From Neckera pumila (Eukaryota; Streptophyta; Bryopsida; Hypnales; Neckeraceae): a stretch of DNA of 64,000 bases. Below, one piece after another: positions 32,200-43,871 of this stretch (the stretch's first letter is position 1; each line of letters begins with the position of its first letter). The notes below the pieces were generated by a model. The model ran no database searches. It was not told the origin of the DNA and saw nothing but the letters and a program-made list of their open reading frames with translations. The DNA is taken from NCBI GenBank assembly GCA_963969595.1, contig OZ018410.1, forward strand, positions 21,748,913 to 21,812,912, read 5' to 3'. The position numbers and the translations under genes were made by a program.

Positions 32200-32825
32200 A
32201 TCAAATTAGTCAATATTTGTTGTAGGATAGCAAATGCAGGATTATTGCTTGTCTCGACATGTTGTCACTGGAGCTTTGGCAAAATGTCGTATTCTAGCAC
32301 TTTTGCAGTTTTATAATTACTAGCTTGAATTGTAACTAAAAAATTGGGTTATTTTAGGAAATTACGCTTTGATGTATGTCAATTTCATTTCTAATACCAA
32401 ACCGCTTGTTTATGAGTGTGGATGTTCTATTCTAATTTCCTCACTAAAAGAGTTGTTGATCATGTTTGTAAAGAGTTTGAATGTACAGTGAAAATGTTTG
32501 GTTTATGGAATGAATAACCAATTCCTTGTAAAGGTCGTGTTGATAGACTTACTTGACTTTCCCTTAAATCTGAAAAATCAGGATCAGTAATAAGAGTAGG
32601 CATTATAGCATGTAAACACGGAACCCACTCTTTTTTTTTTTGTTTCTTGCAAATTTGAGTGTAATTTTATATATAAAAAACTCAAAAAAGAGCATATAAA
32701 CATAATAGGCATGTCACATGCCAATATTGCAATTGATCCTTTATAAGTAGATTTCCTTCCACTAAACCCAATTCAATTTGTAAATAAGTCAAATTCGGGA
32801 TTTCTTGTAAGTAGTAGGGTTTTAA
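32200..32825. other. No gene recognised
   Basis: AT-rich DNA between the family X remnant and a TTAA element. It may include the unrecognised 3' part of copy 1. Confidence 0.35.
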
Positions 32826-33427
32826 CCCTTAAAATCCCATTTCCTCTTTAGAGGACAAATAGAATTTTGGGCAGGTATCTACAAGTTGAATTTTTGTTGT
32901 GATTTACGAAAAATTGTTCAAAATAAAAAGTTGCACAAGTTTTAGTTTTTTTTCTCAAACAATCTCACCATAGGGTTTAGTGACTTTTAATTCCATATAA
33001 AATATATTTAGATTTTAGATTTCCCTTCAATCTTGTACCTACTTCTACATAACAATTTTTTTAATAAATGAAATTTAATGTTTTTGTATTTTTTTTCCCT
33101 AGACTCTCAACTCAATTCTCTACTATAAAAATTTAAAGCTCAAAACTCTTTTGTGCAAAAAAATTTAAGTTAAAAATGTTCAAAGTCATAAAATCTAATC
33201 CCACAATGTACTAAAAAACTTGTTTTTTTCACTTTAAATGCAAATATCTTGCAATCTATATGGTCAAAAAATTTGAAATTGTTTCCATAAATTTTTATAC
33301 TAGTTAGGTGTAAGATCCTATGATTAGATGTGCAGAAAAAACATTTTTCAAATTTTTTTACTCTTTGCTATAAAAATGGCAATTTTGGGTGTTTTGGGGT
33401 AGAAAAAAGGTCTTGGGCCTTTAGGGG
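32826..33427. mobile_element. piggyBac-like non-autonomous element, family 1 (602 bp)
   Basis: TTAA at 32,822-32,825 and 33,428-33,431 flank a sequence starting CCCTTAAAATCCC and ending GGGCCTTTAGGGG. The interior (GGGCAGGTATCTAC, ACTAGTTAGGTGTAAGATCC, AAAAATGGCAATTTTGGGTG) matches 40,837-41,760, 55,969-56,874 and 58,099-58,994, with an internal deletion. Confidence 0.85.
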
Positions 33428-33431
33428 TTAA

Positions 33432-34440
33432 GTAAATTGGGCTTGAATCGCCAAACCTATAGTGTATGTGATATCTTAGGGCTAAAATTGATCTGAGGGA
33501 ATACCATGGAGGTCCTAAGTCCATTCCCAAAGATAGGTTTCACTTTTTCCATTATATCAACGAAATAGCGGAAACCCCAATTGTTGGCTTACATGAGCTA
33601 CAACCTCAAGACGGAAACATGGAAACAAGCTACAAATGGAGTGTGGCATCCTAGGGTAAAAATCACATTTGGAGATCAATGGCGAAATTGGTTTGCCAAG
33701 ATTCTTCCCTACAAAAAAGATTCTCTGGTTGCCGAAATTAAAAAGAGGAGACAAAATTTGATTCTCTCATGAACTTTGAGCAAAATAAAATTATGAGCTT
33801 GCACATCTTTTATTGAATTCTAAGAGAGGTTCTATAAAAAAAAATTGAAATTCTGACTTGTAGAAAATGCTCTTCCAGATGGTCAACCGCCAAAACCAAC
33901 AATGGAAGATTCTTGGAAACTACGTTGGTTGAGGTAAAATCTCAATAAAAATTAGATTAGCTTATTTTATGCTAATAAGATGCTCCAGCAAATTTAAAGA
34001 CATTCCGATAGCCAGAGGTGCCCAAATCGGCAAGATTACCCGACAATGGCAAATTTGAAGAATGCAGTGGAGTTGACCGGCGTTTCAGGAGCACACAGAA
34101 TCAAAATAAATCCAAATTTAATATTTTTTCTTACTACCTCACATATACTAAAGAACGTAGGCTAGTTATTTTTTCTTAGAAAAGTCAAACTCCAAGAACT
34201 GGATTTTTACCTATTTTTGGTATTCAGTTAGCACTAAGTTTAATTGAGTTTTCTTAACATCAAATTAAAGAAAAGAGGGACTTTGAAATTAGAAATGGCC
34301 TTCTGATACCAATGGTGCAATCTGTTTGTGATTTGAAATTTGATCTCCAAAAATTAGAATTTTGAACCAACGTAGAAAGTCAAAATTTAGAAGATTAGGA
34401 TGAAAATTTTAAATGATAAGTTTACCACTAGGAAAAGAAA
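33432..34440. other. Interval with one unrecognised short frame
   Basis: A plus-strand frame at 33,581-33,772 (KTETWKQATNGVWHPRVKIT...GDQWRNWFAKIL) has protein-like composition but no family I recognise. It could be a transposon-encoded relic. The remainder is AT-rich with no recognised gene. Confidence 0.3.
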
Positions 34441-35725
34441 AGGGGGTGAGTTCCCTTGGAAACGTATATAAAGGACTCACTTTTCTCTCACAAACACCCT
34501 TTGAACCATTATTTTGGCATTCTATAACACGTTTGTCCATTTAGTTAAACTTTTTAGCCATTTTTGGCCATTTTTAGCCAAAGGTGCAAATGTGTATTTT
34601 TGGAGCATTTTAAGCTCCGTTTTTATTTTTGAAGCTTTCTTTGAAGGACATTGGGGTCCCTTTGAAGTTTGCCTTTAGTTGCACTTATTTGAGTTGTTGT
34701 ACTAACTTGGCCATTTTGTTGAAGAATTTGTGGATTTTCTAACATTTGTATTAATTTTAGAAAAAAAAACTCCATACCTTGGTGATGCCGTTTAGGGGGA
34801 CCCTCTAATATTTTCTTTTAAGTAAATTGTGTCCTCATCCATCTCTACTAACATGTGTTTGTGTTTTTAGAGTGTACTAACAAACTATACTAACAAGCTT
34901 CATTGTAAATTCTTGTCTTTACTTTCTTGTAAACCCCAAAGCACGGCGAAGCTTTGGCTTAGTTGATTTGAGATTTTATAGAATTTAGAGTGTTTGTCAA
35001 AACCATTGCAAAGCTTTGGCTTAGTTTGTTTTCAGATTTTATAGAAATTAGAGTGTTTATCCAAACGACGGCAAAGCTTTGACTTTGGAAGCTTTGGAAA
35101 TCTTAGAATTTTAGAGAATTTAGAAACAAAGGCAAAGCTTTTGCTTTAGAAGATTTAGAAGTGCTAGCATTTTCACATCTCTCAAAACTATGGCAAAGCT
35201 TTGAACTATATATGAAGTCCTAAAAAATCCCAAGCTAAAGTTCTTTATTAGGTCTCCAAGTTTAGTTTTCAAACCTTAGTTTTGGAAGTCCAAGTTTAGT
35301 ACCCAAAAGTAGAGCTCAAAAAATGCTTGTTTCCAAAAAGGGAGATTTAGTACTTCGTTTACAAAATATCTTAGGTGAAAAAATCACTCTTAGTGTTCAA
35401 AAAATTCCAAGAAAAATTGAACAAGTGGAGGATCAATTCCCACTCATTGGGAGACCCGAAGGCCCCAAGAGAAAATCAAAATTCAAGAACGAATACCGGT
35501 CTGGACAAGGAATGCTAGCCTGTCAGCCCAAAAAGGGCCCAAGGACAAAAACCGACCTGACGAGGCAGAGCTGGATTGTCGATCGGGAGGCGCACCGTCA
35601 CCAGGCCCTACCACCAAGCGCCCTATCAGCAAGAAGTCGAGGGTCTCTACCAGTTGCGGCCTACCACGTGGTGGTGACTAGGGAGCCGGTCGGCCCGTGC
35701 GGTGGTCGAGGGCCTCCTTGAAGAC
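34441..35725 (+). mobile_element. Family X, partial copy 3 (5' part)
   Basis: A TATATAAAG box at 34,467-34,475 is followed by a leader and TACTAACTTGGCC. GAAGCTTTGGCTTAG-type repeats then recur at about 34,949, 35,011 and 35,074 (spacing about 62 bp), followed by a GC-rich segment to 35,720. Order and spacing match 28,804-29,800. The open frame at 35,323-35,721 lies in the GC-rich segment and has no known domain. No transposase part follows. Confidence 0.55.
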
Positions 35726-38240
35726 CCTTCTTGAATTGGGTTGCAATTTGCTAGACTGCTTGGCTCTAGGTTTTTCTGGTTATGGAATTAGATTGCCTGG
35801 CTCTAGGTTCTTTTTATTCTGAACTAGTTTAGTTTCTTTTCTACAAAGATAAAACAAAAATTTTTGGAACCTTGTAGAACTAGTTTTTAGCATGGAAAAA
35901 CAATTTTATCTTTTTCCTAGGATAATTAGCAATTAATAAAACTTAGTTTCAAAATTTAAATGCAAAAAGCTAAAAAATAATCTAGAAATTCAATAAGGAG
36001 TTAGAATTTTACCTTAAAGGGTAGAAATTAAATAATTAGTAAGTAAATAAAAATTAAAGTAAATAATAATAATAATAATAAATAAAAATAAAAAAATAAT
36101 AATAGAACAACACATAGCCCGTGGAAAGGGTTGTGACCTTTCCTGGGCAAGGCTATAAAAGGCCAGAAAAACGAGCTTTTAATTGGCATTTTTTCTATGC
36201 TCATTTGTGCTTATTTTTATAATATTTATATACAAAATATTATTGTTATTATCTTTTTGACTGTTGAAGTGTACTTGCAGTTCAAGTGTAAGTTTGCATT
36301 AGGGTTTTAGTCTGTGTGTGTGGTGTGGTGTTTGTGTCGAGGCTGCTAATTTTCATGTGCGTGTACGAGCTCTGTAATTTGTGCCGATTGTTATTACTGC
36401 GGTTGAGAATTCAAGATTATTTTAAGGAGCAGTGCTTGTGAGATTCTTGAGCGTTGATAAGAGATTGTGAGAATTGTGTGTGTGTCTTTGTCAATTGTGG
36501 AGGATTTGTGTGCTTGTGAGAGGCTGGTTGGAAGTGAATACGGTACAATCAAAGACGGATGCTTAGGCAACACGGAGTAGAGATCAAAACTCTGCATCGT
36601 AAGCTGGAGATCGACAATCGAAGAAGGGGTAACGGTGCCAGCATTGCGCCGACTAGATCAAAACCAGCAAATTGAAGAAGCAAGAAAGCTTGATCGGACC
36701 GGTGGTGTCACGGCAAGAACCTTCAAAGTTCAAGACGTGCCTGTTGTATGTGTATAACTTGTATTCTATCTGTTATCGATTTTCTCATGCATTGCGAGCA
36801 ATTGTGATTGAAAATTTGAATTACTTTTTCTGGATTTGGAGATGGTGAGGAGTGTTTGTGTGAGGCAAACAAAACCCTAATTTCTTTCCCACTTATAGTT
36901 GAAGAATTGATTGCGGATTCTGAGTGAAGAAAAAGTGTTGTAGAATCAAAGCTGCAAGTTTAGAAGAGGAGTTTCTTGAGATTGCACTTCATGAATAGGC
37001 CGTAGGTTCCATCTGTATTTTCTTCAAGAAACGGAGTGTGAACTAGAATCGGCTTATCGAAAGCTTTGAGTTTGAAGACTGTTCTGAATATCTTCCAAGC
37101 TTCAAGGAAGCATCCCTTTCCCCAGTAATTGCACCTTTAACAATTAGAAGATTGGATCTCAATTGGTAGCTGCATACCCTGTATTTGTTATAATCGAAGT
37201 GGCTGGTGGTAGAGTGCATCTGAATCTTAGTTGCATTAAATTGTAGCAACTTGGTCAATATGGGCAAATTGTGAGTCTGAAGTAATTTGAAAATAAAACA
37301 AAATAACCCCTTTGCTTCTATTGAAATTTGATTCAGTCTGAACCCAATCTGATCTTGATTCAGTCATTGATCGTTATTCCTGTATTTGCCTCAACCTGTA
37401 CTTGCACTCCATTCCTTCAGTGTTTAGATTTCCGTCTAGTTGTTATTTTATAATAGATCAATTAGGTGTGTGTATTTAAATTTGCATATAACATTTGTGT
37501 GATCTTGGAGCTGTCTGTGCAGGTGTGACCAATTGTTTGTAAGCTAATAATGTGACAAGATTAAAATGAATTGAGAATGGTCGAGTCATTGTACGTGACT
37601 GCCATGGAGTTTTCTTTCTTCTGGAATTAATATTTAGTAATTTGGAGTGACTCATATGGAGGCATTGTGATTTAGATTATTGATCTGACAATAAGTTCTT
37701 TAGCATGTCCTAAGTGCATGCTGTAATTAAATTTGTGGAAGTTGTGATGTTGTAATTGGGGTTAATGAACTGTACAAATAATTCTTTTCCAGCCTGTGCA
37801 CTAAGAATCCAAGTCTGGAACAGGATTAATGATCATCCTATAGTTTTGTTTGTATTACAGCTTTAGAGAGAGAATTACCTGATTACTTTCCATACCTGAT
37901 GGGAAGTTAAGATCTGTGAAATGTGTTACTGTATCTGATTCTAAACTGACATACTCATCAACATACAGATCTGGTTTTTTTCTCGTTTAGTCAAAACACG
38001 ACCATAATGCTGAACTAAGTGGTATTAGGGCTGATTTAGTGGTCTTAGGTTGGACCACGGTTATAGGCTCTGCAGTCCACGGTCTTAGGTCCAAAGTGCA
38101 GCTATAGGAGCTAAATTTCACGGATTTAAAGGTTATTGTTTTGTATGGTTTTAGGCTTTCTTTTGCATGGTCTTAGGGTCTCTTCTTGAGTAAAATATAT
38201 ATATAAGAATTGGACTTATATTTTGTGTATGTAGGAATTA
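35726..38240. other. Mostly unexplained interval
   Basis: A TATAAAAGG box at about 36,153 precedes a more GC-balanced stretch (36,250-36,760) that looks like a transcribed leader, without an identifiable protein. GGTCTTAGG/CACGG words repeat at 38,038-38,180. An LTR was considered but not supported. Confidence 0.3.
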
Positions 38241-38262
38241 ATTTTGTGTCAATTTGGCAAAT

Positions 38263-38552
38263 TTGACCAAAAGCGAAAGCAATAAGAAAATTTGACCATT
38301 GGTATACTTCTTACCTACATACTTTTGCATATTAGGAAAATTTGACCTAGAATACGGAACGTTAGGCATCTGCATGAAACATGATAGCCACAGATAGACT
38401 GGACAATTTGACCAAAAATATAAATATAACATAATTAATGAACTATGTGTATTATTTTAAAAAGTATTATCTTAGAATGATTAGGTCCTAGAGCATACAC
38501 TTGCATAAGAAGAATTTGACCAAACTAGAACAATTGACCAGAATATTTGACC
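38263..38552 (+). promoter_or_regulatory. Cluster of seven W-box motifs (TTGACC)
   Basis: TTGACC, usually within AATTTGACC, begins at 38,263, 38,292, 38,342, 38,408, 38,516, 38,534 and 38,547, all on the plus strand, within 290 bp of AT-rich DNA. TTGAC(C/T) is the established binding core of WRKY transcription factors. No gene is visible nearby to be regulated, so this may equally be a degenerate tandem repeat. Confidence 0.5.
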
Positions 38553-39088
38553 TCCCTTAGAACACTAGACAGGACCAGGACTTCATTCATTGTGTCGCAT
38601 CCATCGGTAATGGACTGTCCACTAAATTTATAACTCTGGGAATAAGAATGTTAAAAAAATAAAACATACATACTTAGTTTTAAAAGTATAAATCTATTTG
38701 AAAAATGACACTGGTCACAAAACAATAGACTTGATACACCTTTCCTTCAAAAAGAACCCCTATACTAGTGTTTCCTAGGTTTTGGGAAATAAGACAAAAT
38801 CTAGACAACAAACCTTTAAGACAAATCTTATCTTTTGGAGAGGAAAGATAAAGGAAATTAACAAAAAATATTAGAGAAGCATAAAAAGAGATAGAAAGGG
38901 ATAGAAGGAGAGAGGAAAGGTTAGGAAATGCATACATAGAAATTAGAGTAGAATAGCCAAGATTATTAGAAAGAGGGAGGAAGGAAAAAACTCTCAAACT
39001 CCATAGCCATAGAGAGTGCAACAATTCGTGAGATAACCGTTTAGAAGATGAAGTGAGTTGAGAGAGAAGATGAAGAGTTAGGATTTAA

Positions 39089-39965
39089 CCCCTAAAGGTC
39101 AGAGACTAAATTTTCACCAAAAGCGCTCCAAAATTGTCATTTCTAGTATAAGTACCAAATTTTAGAACAAAAATATTTTTGGATACATAACCGTAGGATC
39201 TTATAGTAAGCTTGTTTGAGAGTAGGTTGAAAAAATTTCAGAATTTTCCACCATATAGATTGCAAGATGATAGCATTTGAATTGCCAAAAAACTTTTTTT
39301 TGGCCCTCCAAAAAATTGGGCAGCTCCACTTCACAAGGTCACATTTAAATGAAAAACTGTCCAAAATGGTGGTTACTCTTTGGATATGTTCTTAAAAGCA
39401 ATTTGGCTACATGTTTGAAAAATTCCAGATCATTTGAAACAATACAACATACATGAAAAAAATAGGATGTAGAAAGAAGTAGAGAATGATTCAAAACACT
39501 AAATTGTTAAGAATTTAATTATAGAATTGAACAGTGTTAATCCCAACGGCTGTAATGTTGTAATAAACAATATAAATCCTATACTTTTAATTTTTTCAAA
39601 AAATATTAAAAACTATGTTAAATAAAGGACTTCAAAGTTTATTTTAGAGTAGGGAAGTCATAACTACCCACAAATTTGAACACCTCTTAATTTTCATCTC
39701 ATAAATCAAATGGAATAATTCAAAGCTTTGCATGTATATATTTATATATATATATATATAGCTGCCCGCCGACCATTGAAAATGACATATTATCCAATAA
39801 CTTTTTTATTGTGTAGTCAAAAGTTTTGAAAATTGTTGGGCCTTAGAGCCACTCCTCCGGTACACGTTGTGTGAAATTTTCAATGAAAAAAATAAAATCC
39901 TCATTTGTAGTGAGCTACCCAAAATCGCTATGTTGCCAAAAAAAATGCCGTTTGGTCCTTTAGGA
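39089..39965. mobile_element. piggyBac-like non-autonomous element, family 2 (877 bp)
   Basis: TTAA at 39,085-39,088 and 39,966-39,969 flank CCCCTAAAGGTCAGAG...TTTGGTCCTTTAGGA. It is colinear with 10,147-10,959. It contains a (TA)n run at about 39,737-39,761 that the other copies lack. It is inserted in family X copy 2; copy 1 has no element at the corresponding place near 30,075. Confidence 0.87.
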
Positions 39966-40258
39966 TTAAAAGATTAGGTGGAAAATCTTGAAAAGCCAAT
40001 TTATAACCATAAAACCTTTGGATGGAATAATAATTGACTAAGACATGATAGGAGGTTGAAGGTCAGTTATTACTTAGAAATATGAAGTCAATTATTTACT
40101 TCAAAACAAGTCAATTCTTGGAATAGTTACATAATTGAACTAGAATCGTGCTAGAAGAAAAAGGAGTAGAAATAGAAAGAAAAGGAGCTTAAATTGCCAA
40201 ATTTTGTATTAGAACATCATCTTTAAATGGTAAACAAATTCCAAGACTACATCCAAAG

Positions 40259-40321
40259 ATGGCGGACTAGGAGTACCTCAAAGAGCTACTCTACAATACG
40301 ACAGATGACGCCCAACTTGAG
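40259..40321 (+). pseudogene. First exon of family X, copy 2 (stop at codon 4)
   Basis: The same 63-bp exon as at 30,354 reads MAD-stop-EYLKELLYNT and ends at GAG|GTAAGT. The premature stop marks this copy as dead. Confidence 0.6.
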
Positions 40322-40480
40322 GTAAGTCGTTAATTTCTCCATCACCCTTTGAATTGATTAGATTAGCATTTAAAATACTTAGCCAAATTTTGAGATCAAT
40401 TGAAAGAATCAAGATAAGGGTTTTTGTCAAGATTATCTATAGAAAACTGTAGATTAAGATTAGAGATTGCCGAGAACATA

Positions 40481-42027
40481 TGCTCCCTCCATCTCAAAAT
40501 TATCTTCATGTTAAACAAAATGTTACAGCTTAAGGTTGAAAATAACATTCTTTCAAAAAGAATTTGAGCTTTAAGTAGAATTTGGTGCACTCTTCACATC
40601 CTAAAACTATGGATTTCTATGTCTTTCCAAATGTACGTTTGAAATACTCAAGAGTGGGTTTTTTGAAGCATTTCTGAAGAGCACTGCTATCCGCACAATT
40701 ATTTACTTTCTCTGGACCTCAATGAATATTTGATAGTCAACAGTAAAAAATTTGTTTGTGGGCCAGCATTTGGCCCAAGGCTAGAGCTCTCGCCCTATGG
40801 CCCAGGCCCATATGGCCATGGACCTTCCATTTTTAACCCCTAAAGGACCATTGTCCCTTCGGGGGACAAATGGGATTTCGGGCAAGCACCTACGGCTAAA
40901 TTTTTGTCATGATTTTTTGAAACTTTTTTTGAAGGTAAAAAAATTGCTAAGCTTCATAGGAATATAATTTTTTTTCAATTGGTGCCTGGGAAAAAAAGTT
41001 ATGCCTAAATAAGCTCAAAACAAGGGACTTGGGGCAAACTAAAAAAATTTGCAATTTAATTTTTTTAATTTTTCTTAATTTTTTTTTCTTGTAGATTATA
41101 TTTTTGTCTATCTAGGAAGCTTTGATTCATTTCATTTGGATTTGTTATGAGAAAGTTTTGGACAATCTTATTTTTCGGGCACTTAAAGCATCTTTTTGAA
41201 AAAAATAAGTTGTAGAATTCATTTCTGAATGCAATTTTTATAATTTTCCAAGAAAACAGGGTCCACAAGGTCCAGTTTTTTTGCTAGAGCTATCTCACCA
41301 TTGGGATTAGTGATTTTTAATTCCATATAAAAGATATTAATATTTTAGATTTTCCTTCTATCTCATACCTACTTCTACTTAACAATTTTTTATAATAATG
41401 AAAATTAAGTTTTTTTGGATTTATTTTTTCCTAGACTCTCAATTTAATTCTCCACTATAAAGATTAAAAGCTCAATTCTTTGTTGTGCAAAAAATTAAAG
41501 TTAAAAATGTTCAAAGTCATAAAAACTAGTCCCGCAATGTGTTGAAAAACTTGTTTTTTTCACTTTAAATGCAGATATCTTGCAATCTGTGTGGTCAAAA
41601 ATTCTGAAATTTTTTCTACACATCTTCATACTAGTTAGGTATAAGATCCTATGGTTAAATGTGAAAAAAAAAAACAATTTTCAATTTTTTTTACTCTTTG
41701 CTATAGAAATGGCAGTTTTGAGTGTTTTTTGGCAGGAAAAAGGCCTTGGTCCTTTAAGGGTTAACTTAATCCATAATCTAATTAGACATGGTTGCTATTG
41801 TGTAACAATAAAGTCAACAGTGATTGCTCCTTACAAGTACTCTTGTGATTGGAGTTTGATTTTTAATAATCTCAAGAATACATTCAAAATGTTTGTGATT
41901 GAAGCTTTAATTTGTAGCTCCATGAATTGTCTTCAGCCCCTTTCCTTCCACATAAGTACATACACCCAAAAGATCATTTTAAGACAAAATATGGAGGGCA
42001 ATCGGAAGATCATTTTGGGACGGAGCA
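40481..42027. mobile_element. Stowaway-like (Tc1/mariner) MITE enlarged by a nested element
   Basis: The left end, TGCTCCCTCCATCTCAAAAT, continues TATCTTC, and the right end reads GAAGATCATTTTGGGACGGAGCA. Allowing for one gap these are inverted copies and resemble the CTCCCTCCGTCCCAAAAT ends of plant Stowaway MITEs. Family X copy 1 lacks it at the matching site. Without the TTAA element at 40,837-41,760 it is about 620 bp. The TA duplication is not clean. Confidence 0.6.
40837..41760. mobile_element. piggyBac-like non-autonomous element, family 1 (924 bp)
   Basis: TTAA at 40,833-40,836 and 41,761-41,764 flank CCCCTAAAGGACCATTGTCC...CCTTGGTCCTTTAAGGG. It is colinear over its length with 55,969-56,874 and 58,099-58,994. 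The left end contains a short hairpin, TGTCCC..GGGACA. No transposase frame is present. Confidence 0.9.
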
Positions 42028-42218
42028 AATAACACTTAAGAAAAATACAGTTAAAACAAGTAAAAAATGCAAGGATGAAGTTTACCACCTAAATTGGATG
42101 AAAAATATTTAGGAGTAGCCAGGAAGAACAAAATTAAGAATTTAGTAAGTAGAAGTAATCTAGAACATAAAAGTGAAGTTAGAAGTTAGTTTTGGAATTA
42201 GGGCTAGTAGCAATCAAC

Positions 42219-42718
42219 GGATGAAGTTAAAAACACCAGTTAGCGATCAAACTTCATCCATTGATAACTTTTGATAGGATAAGTCAAATCTCAAGTGAAA
42301 TAACATTTTAAAAAACCTGAATTAGCCTTTTCAAAGAACAATCCTAAAAATTCTAAAAATAATAATTGACTAGAGATTATTCAAAGCATCAAGGAACAAG
42401 GAAAGAAAGAATTAGGGCAACTTAATTCAAACAAAGGAAGAACTTAGCATTAGAAACCTAAAGTAGGAGCTTCAAGTAAATCAAAAGTGATTCAAAATTA
42501 AGGAAAGACCAAAAATCCTAGAAAAAAATAAAAGATGAAGTTTAGGCTAGGAATGGATGAAATCAACTAAGCTTAATTCATCCAAGTCCAAACATAGGAC
42601 TTAAGCAAGGTTTAACTGCTTTAAACTAGGGTTCAAATTTCAAGATCAATTAAAATAGGGAACAAGTCCAAAAGGGTGGATGAAGTTTAAATAGTCCTCA
42701 AAAGGCTAAACTTCATCC
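42219..42718. repeat. GGATGAAG hairpins in family X, copy 2
   Basis: Inverted repeats at 42,219-42,259 and 42,678-42,718 correspond to those at 30,765-30,805 and 31,223-31,263 in copy 1, with substitutions that largely keep the GGATGAAGTT/AACTTCATCC pairing. Confidence 0.7.
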
Positions 42719-43139
42719 ACTGATATCTTTTGCTAGGAAGGTGGGATAGGGTTGACTTTTATGTTTTTGAAAATGGTGTAAGGTGCTCTACCACTTAAAA
42801 TTGCTAAAATTAGATTATAATTATCTCCATCTCAAAACCATCATGACCTATTTGGCTTGAAGTAGTTAGAAAAAAAAATTGTAATTTGTTGCGTTTTCTT
42901 GATTTTTTTGCAAATTGCGGATGGTTAGGAACTTAAAAAAGATCCATAGCTTGGAAAGCACAATGGATTGACGCTAGGCACCTCTAGGTTGAAGAATCCA
43001 CACAAAACATTAGAACCCAATTGTGCTCGATTATTTACCAAGGATAGGTAAATAAGCACCTACAGCATCGCAGCATGTGGGCCTTCAAGAATCACTTACA
43101 AGTGAAAAGCACGGAGTCATATTTTAAGACGGATGATCT

Positions 43140-43868
43140 GCCTTGGCAGTAGTTTTTCGAAGACCTTGGAGGTCCGATGCCAAGGACTGCAATTTTGTGA
43201 TTGTGGACGTCAAATATGTTGGTGAGCTACAAGAAATAGTCAAAGTAAATTATGGAGGTCTTTATGTGATTATTCTCTTATGAACTTGGATGAAAATAAA
43301 CTACAAAGTCTTTAATGCAACTATTGAGAAGGACAAGTGGGGATTTACAATAGCAAACTTCCAAAGACTTGTTCTTTTGGGACAAGGAGTATTTGCCTTT
43401 TCCATGCATGTGAAGCAAGTTTTTGTTGTAGATGTCAGGGCAGAAACCGGATGGAAGGTGGTAATGGATAAAGAAATAAGATTACAACGGATAGTTGGTA
43501 ACTTACGTGAAAGGGAAGAGGCTGCAATGACTAGAAGAAATCTGTATTTGCCCCAACAAAATCTATTTGATGTGTTTGTTGAGGCAAACGCAAAATCTGA
43601 GTTTTTCTGCGTTTGCCTCAACAAACACATTAAGTTGATTCTGTTGAAGCAAACGCAAATTTCTTCTAGTAAATATTTTGCTGTGGAAAATGATTCTAAT
43701 CATGAGGGTCTCCATGCAACACTAGTCATTTCCAAAGAAAATGAGGCTCTTTTACAAACGGGAAGAACCATTCATTGTAAAGATGCCGTTGTAGACTTTG
43801 GAGAGGAGGTTGTTGCAGTGGATCTAGACCTTGGGGACTTGAGGACGTCTTCCAAAAGAGAAGATTGA
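43140..43868 (+). pseudogene. DUF4216 remnant of family X, copy 2
   Basis: A broken lead-in (DVKYVGELQEIVKVNYGGLY) is followed by a 192-codon open frame at 43,290-43,868 containing KDKWGFTIANFQRL, FSMHVKQVFVVD and TGWKVV. This is the DUF4216 pattern from the C-terminus of CACTA transposases. The C-terminal half is interrupted by a hairpin-forming duplication. Stops upstream make the gene non-functional. Confidence 0.8.
43570..43630. repeat. Perfect 23-bp inverted repeat inside the DUF4216 frame
   Basis: 43,570-43,592 (ATGTGTTTGTTGAGG...) is the exact reverse complement of 43,608-43,630, with a 15-bp loop. A third partial copy, TTGAAGCAAACGCAAAT, follows at about 43,643-43,659. The coding frame stays open through it. 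Confidence 0.95.
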
Positions 43869-43871
43869 GTA

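Larger units (their letters stand above)
28804..32200 (+). mobile_element. Decayed CACTA-like family X, copy 1
   Basis: The 5' part (28,804-29,820) is related to 34,690-35,720, and the body (about 30,000-31,620) is colinear with copy 2 at about 38,940-43,065 apart from insertions in copy 2. It contains 61-bp-spaced CAAAGCTTTG palindromes, a GC-rich patch (29,450-29,780), a short first exon, GGATGAAG hairpins and a DUF4218 remnant. Terminal inverted repeats were not located, so the borders are approximate. Confidence 0.6.
38940..43870 (+). mobile_element. Decayed CACTA-like family X, copy 2, with nested insertions
   Basis: Sequence colinear with copy 1 is interrupted by a family-2 TTAA element (39,089-39,965) and by a larger MITE (40,481-42,027) that itself carries a family-1 TTAA element. 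Shared landmarks include the first exon, the GGATGAAG hairpins, GCACAATGGATTG, TAGGCACC and GTGCTCG(A/C)TTATTTACCAAGG. It ends with a DUF4216 remnant that copy 1 lacks. Confidence 0.7.

Noticed and set aside
32400..32820. Search for a terminal TAGTG end of family X copy 1
   Set aside because: No convincing terminus or inverted partner was found, so borders were left approximate.
38000..38060. GTGGTATTAGGGCTG resembling the primer-binding site after a Ty1/copia LTR (TGGTATCAGAGC)
   Set aside because: It has several mismatches, no CA-ending LTR precedes it, and no second LTR or gag-pol coding was found.
41580..42032. 150-codon plus-strand frame
   Set aside because: It crosses the boundary of a TTAA element and a MITE and has AT-driven composition, so it is a chance frame.
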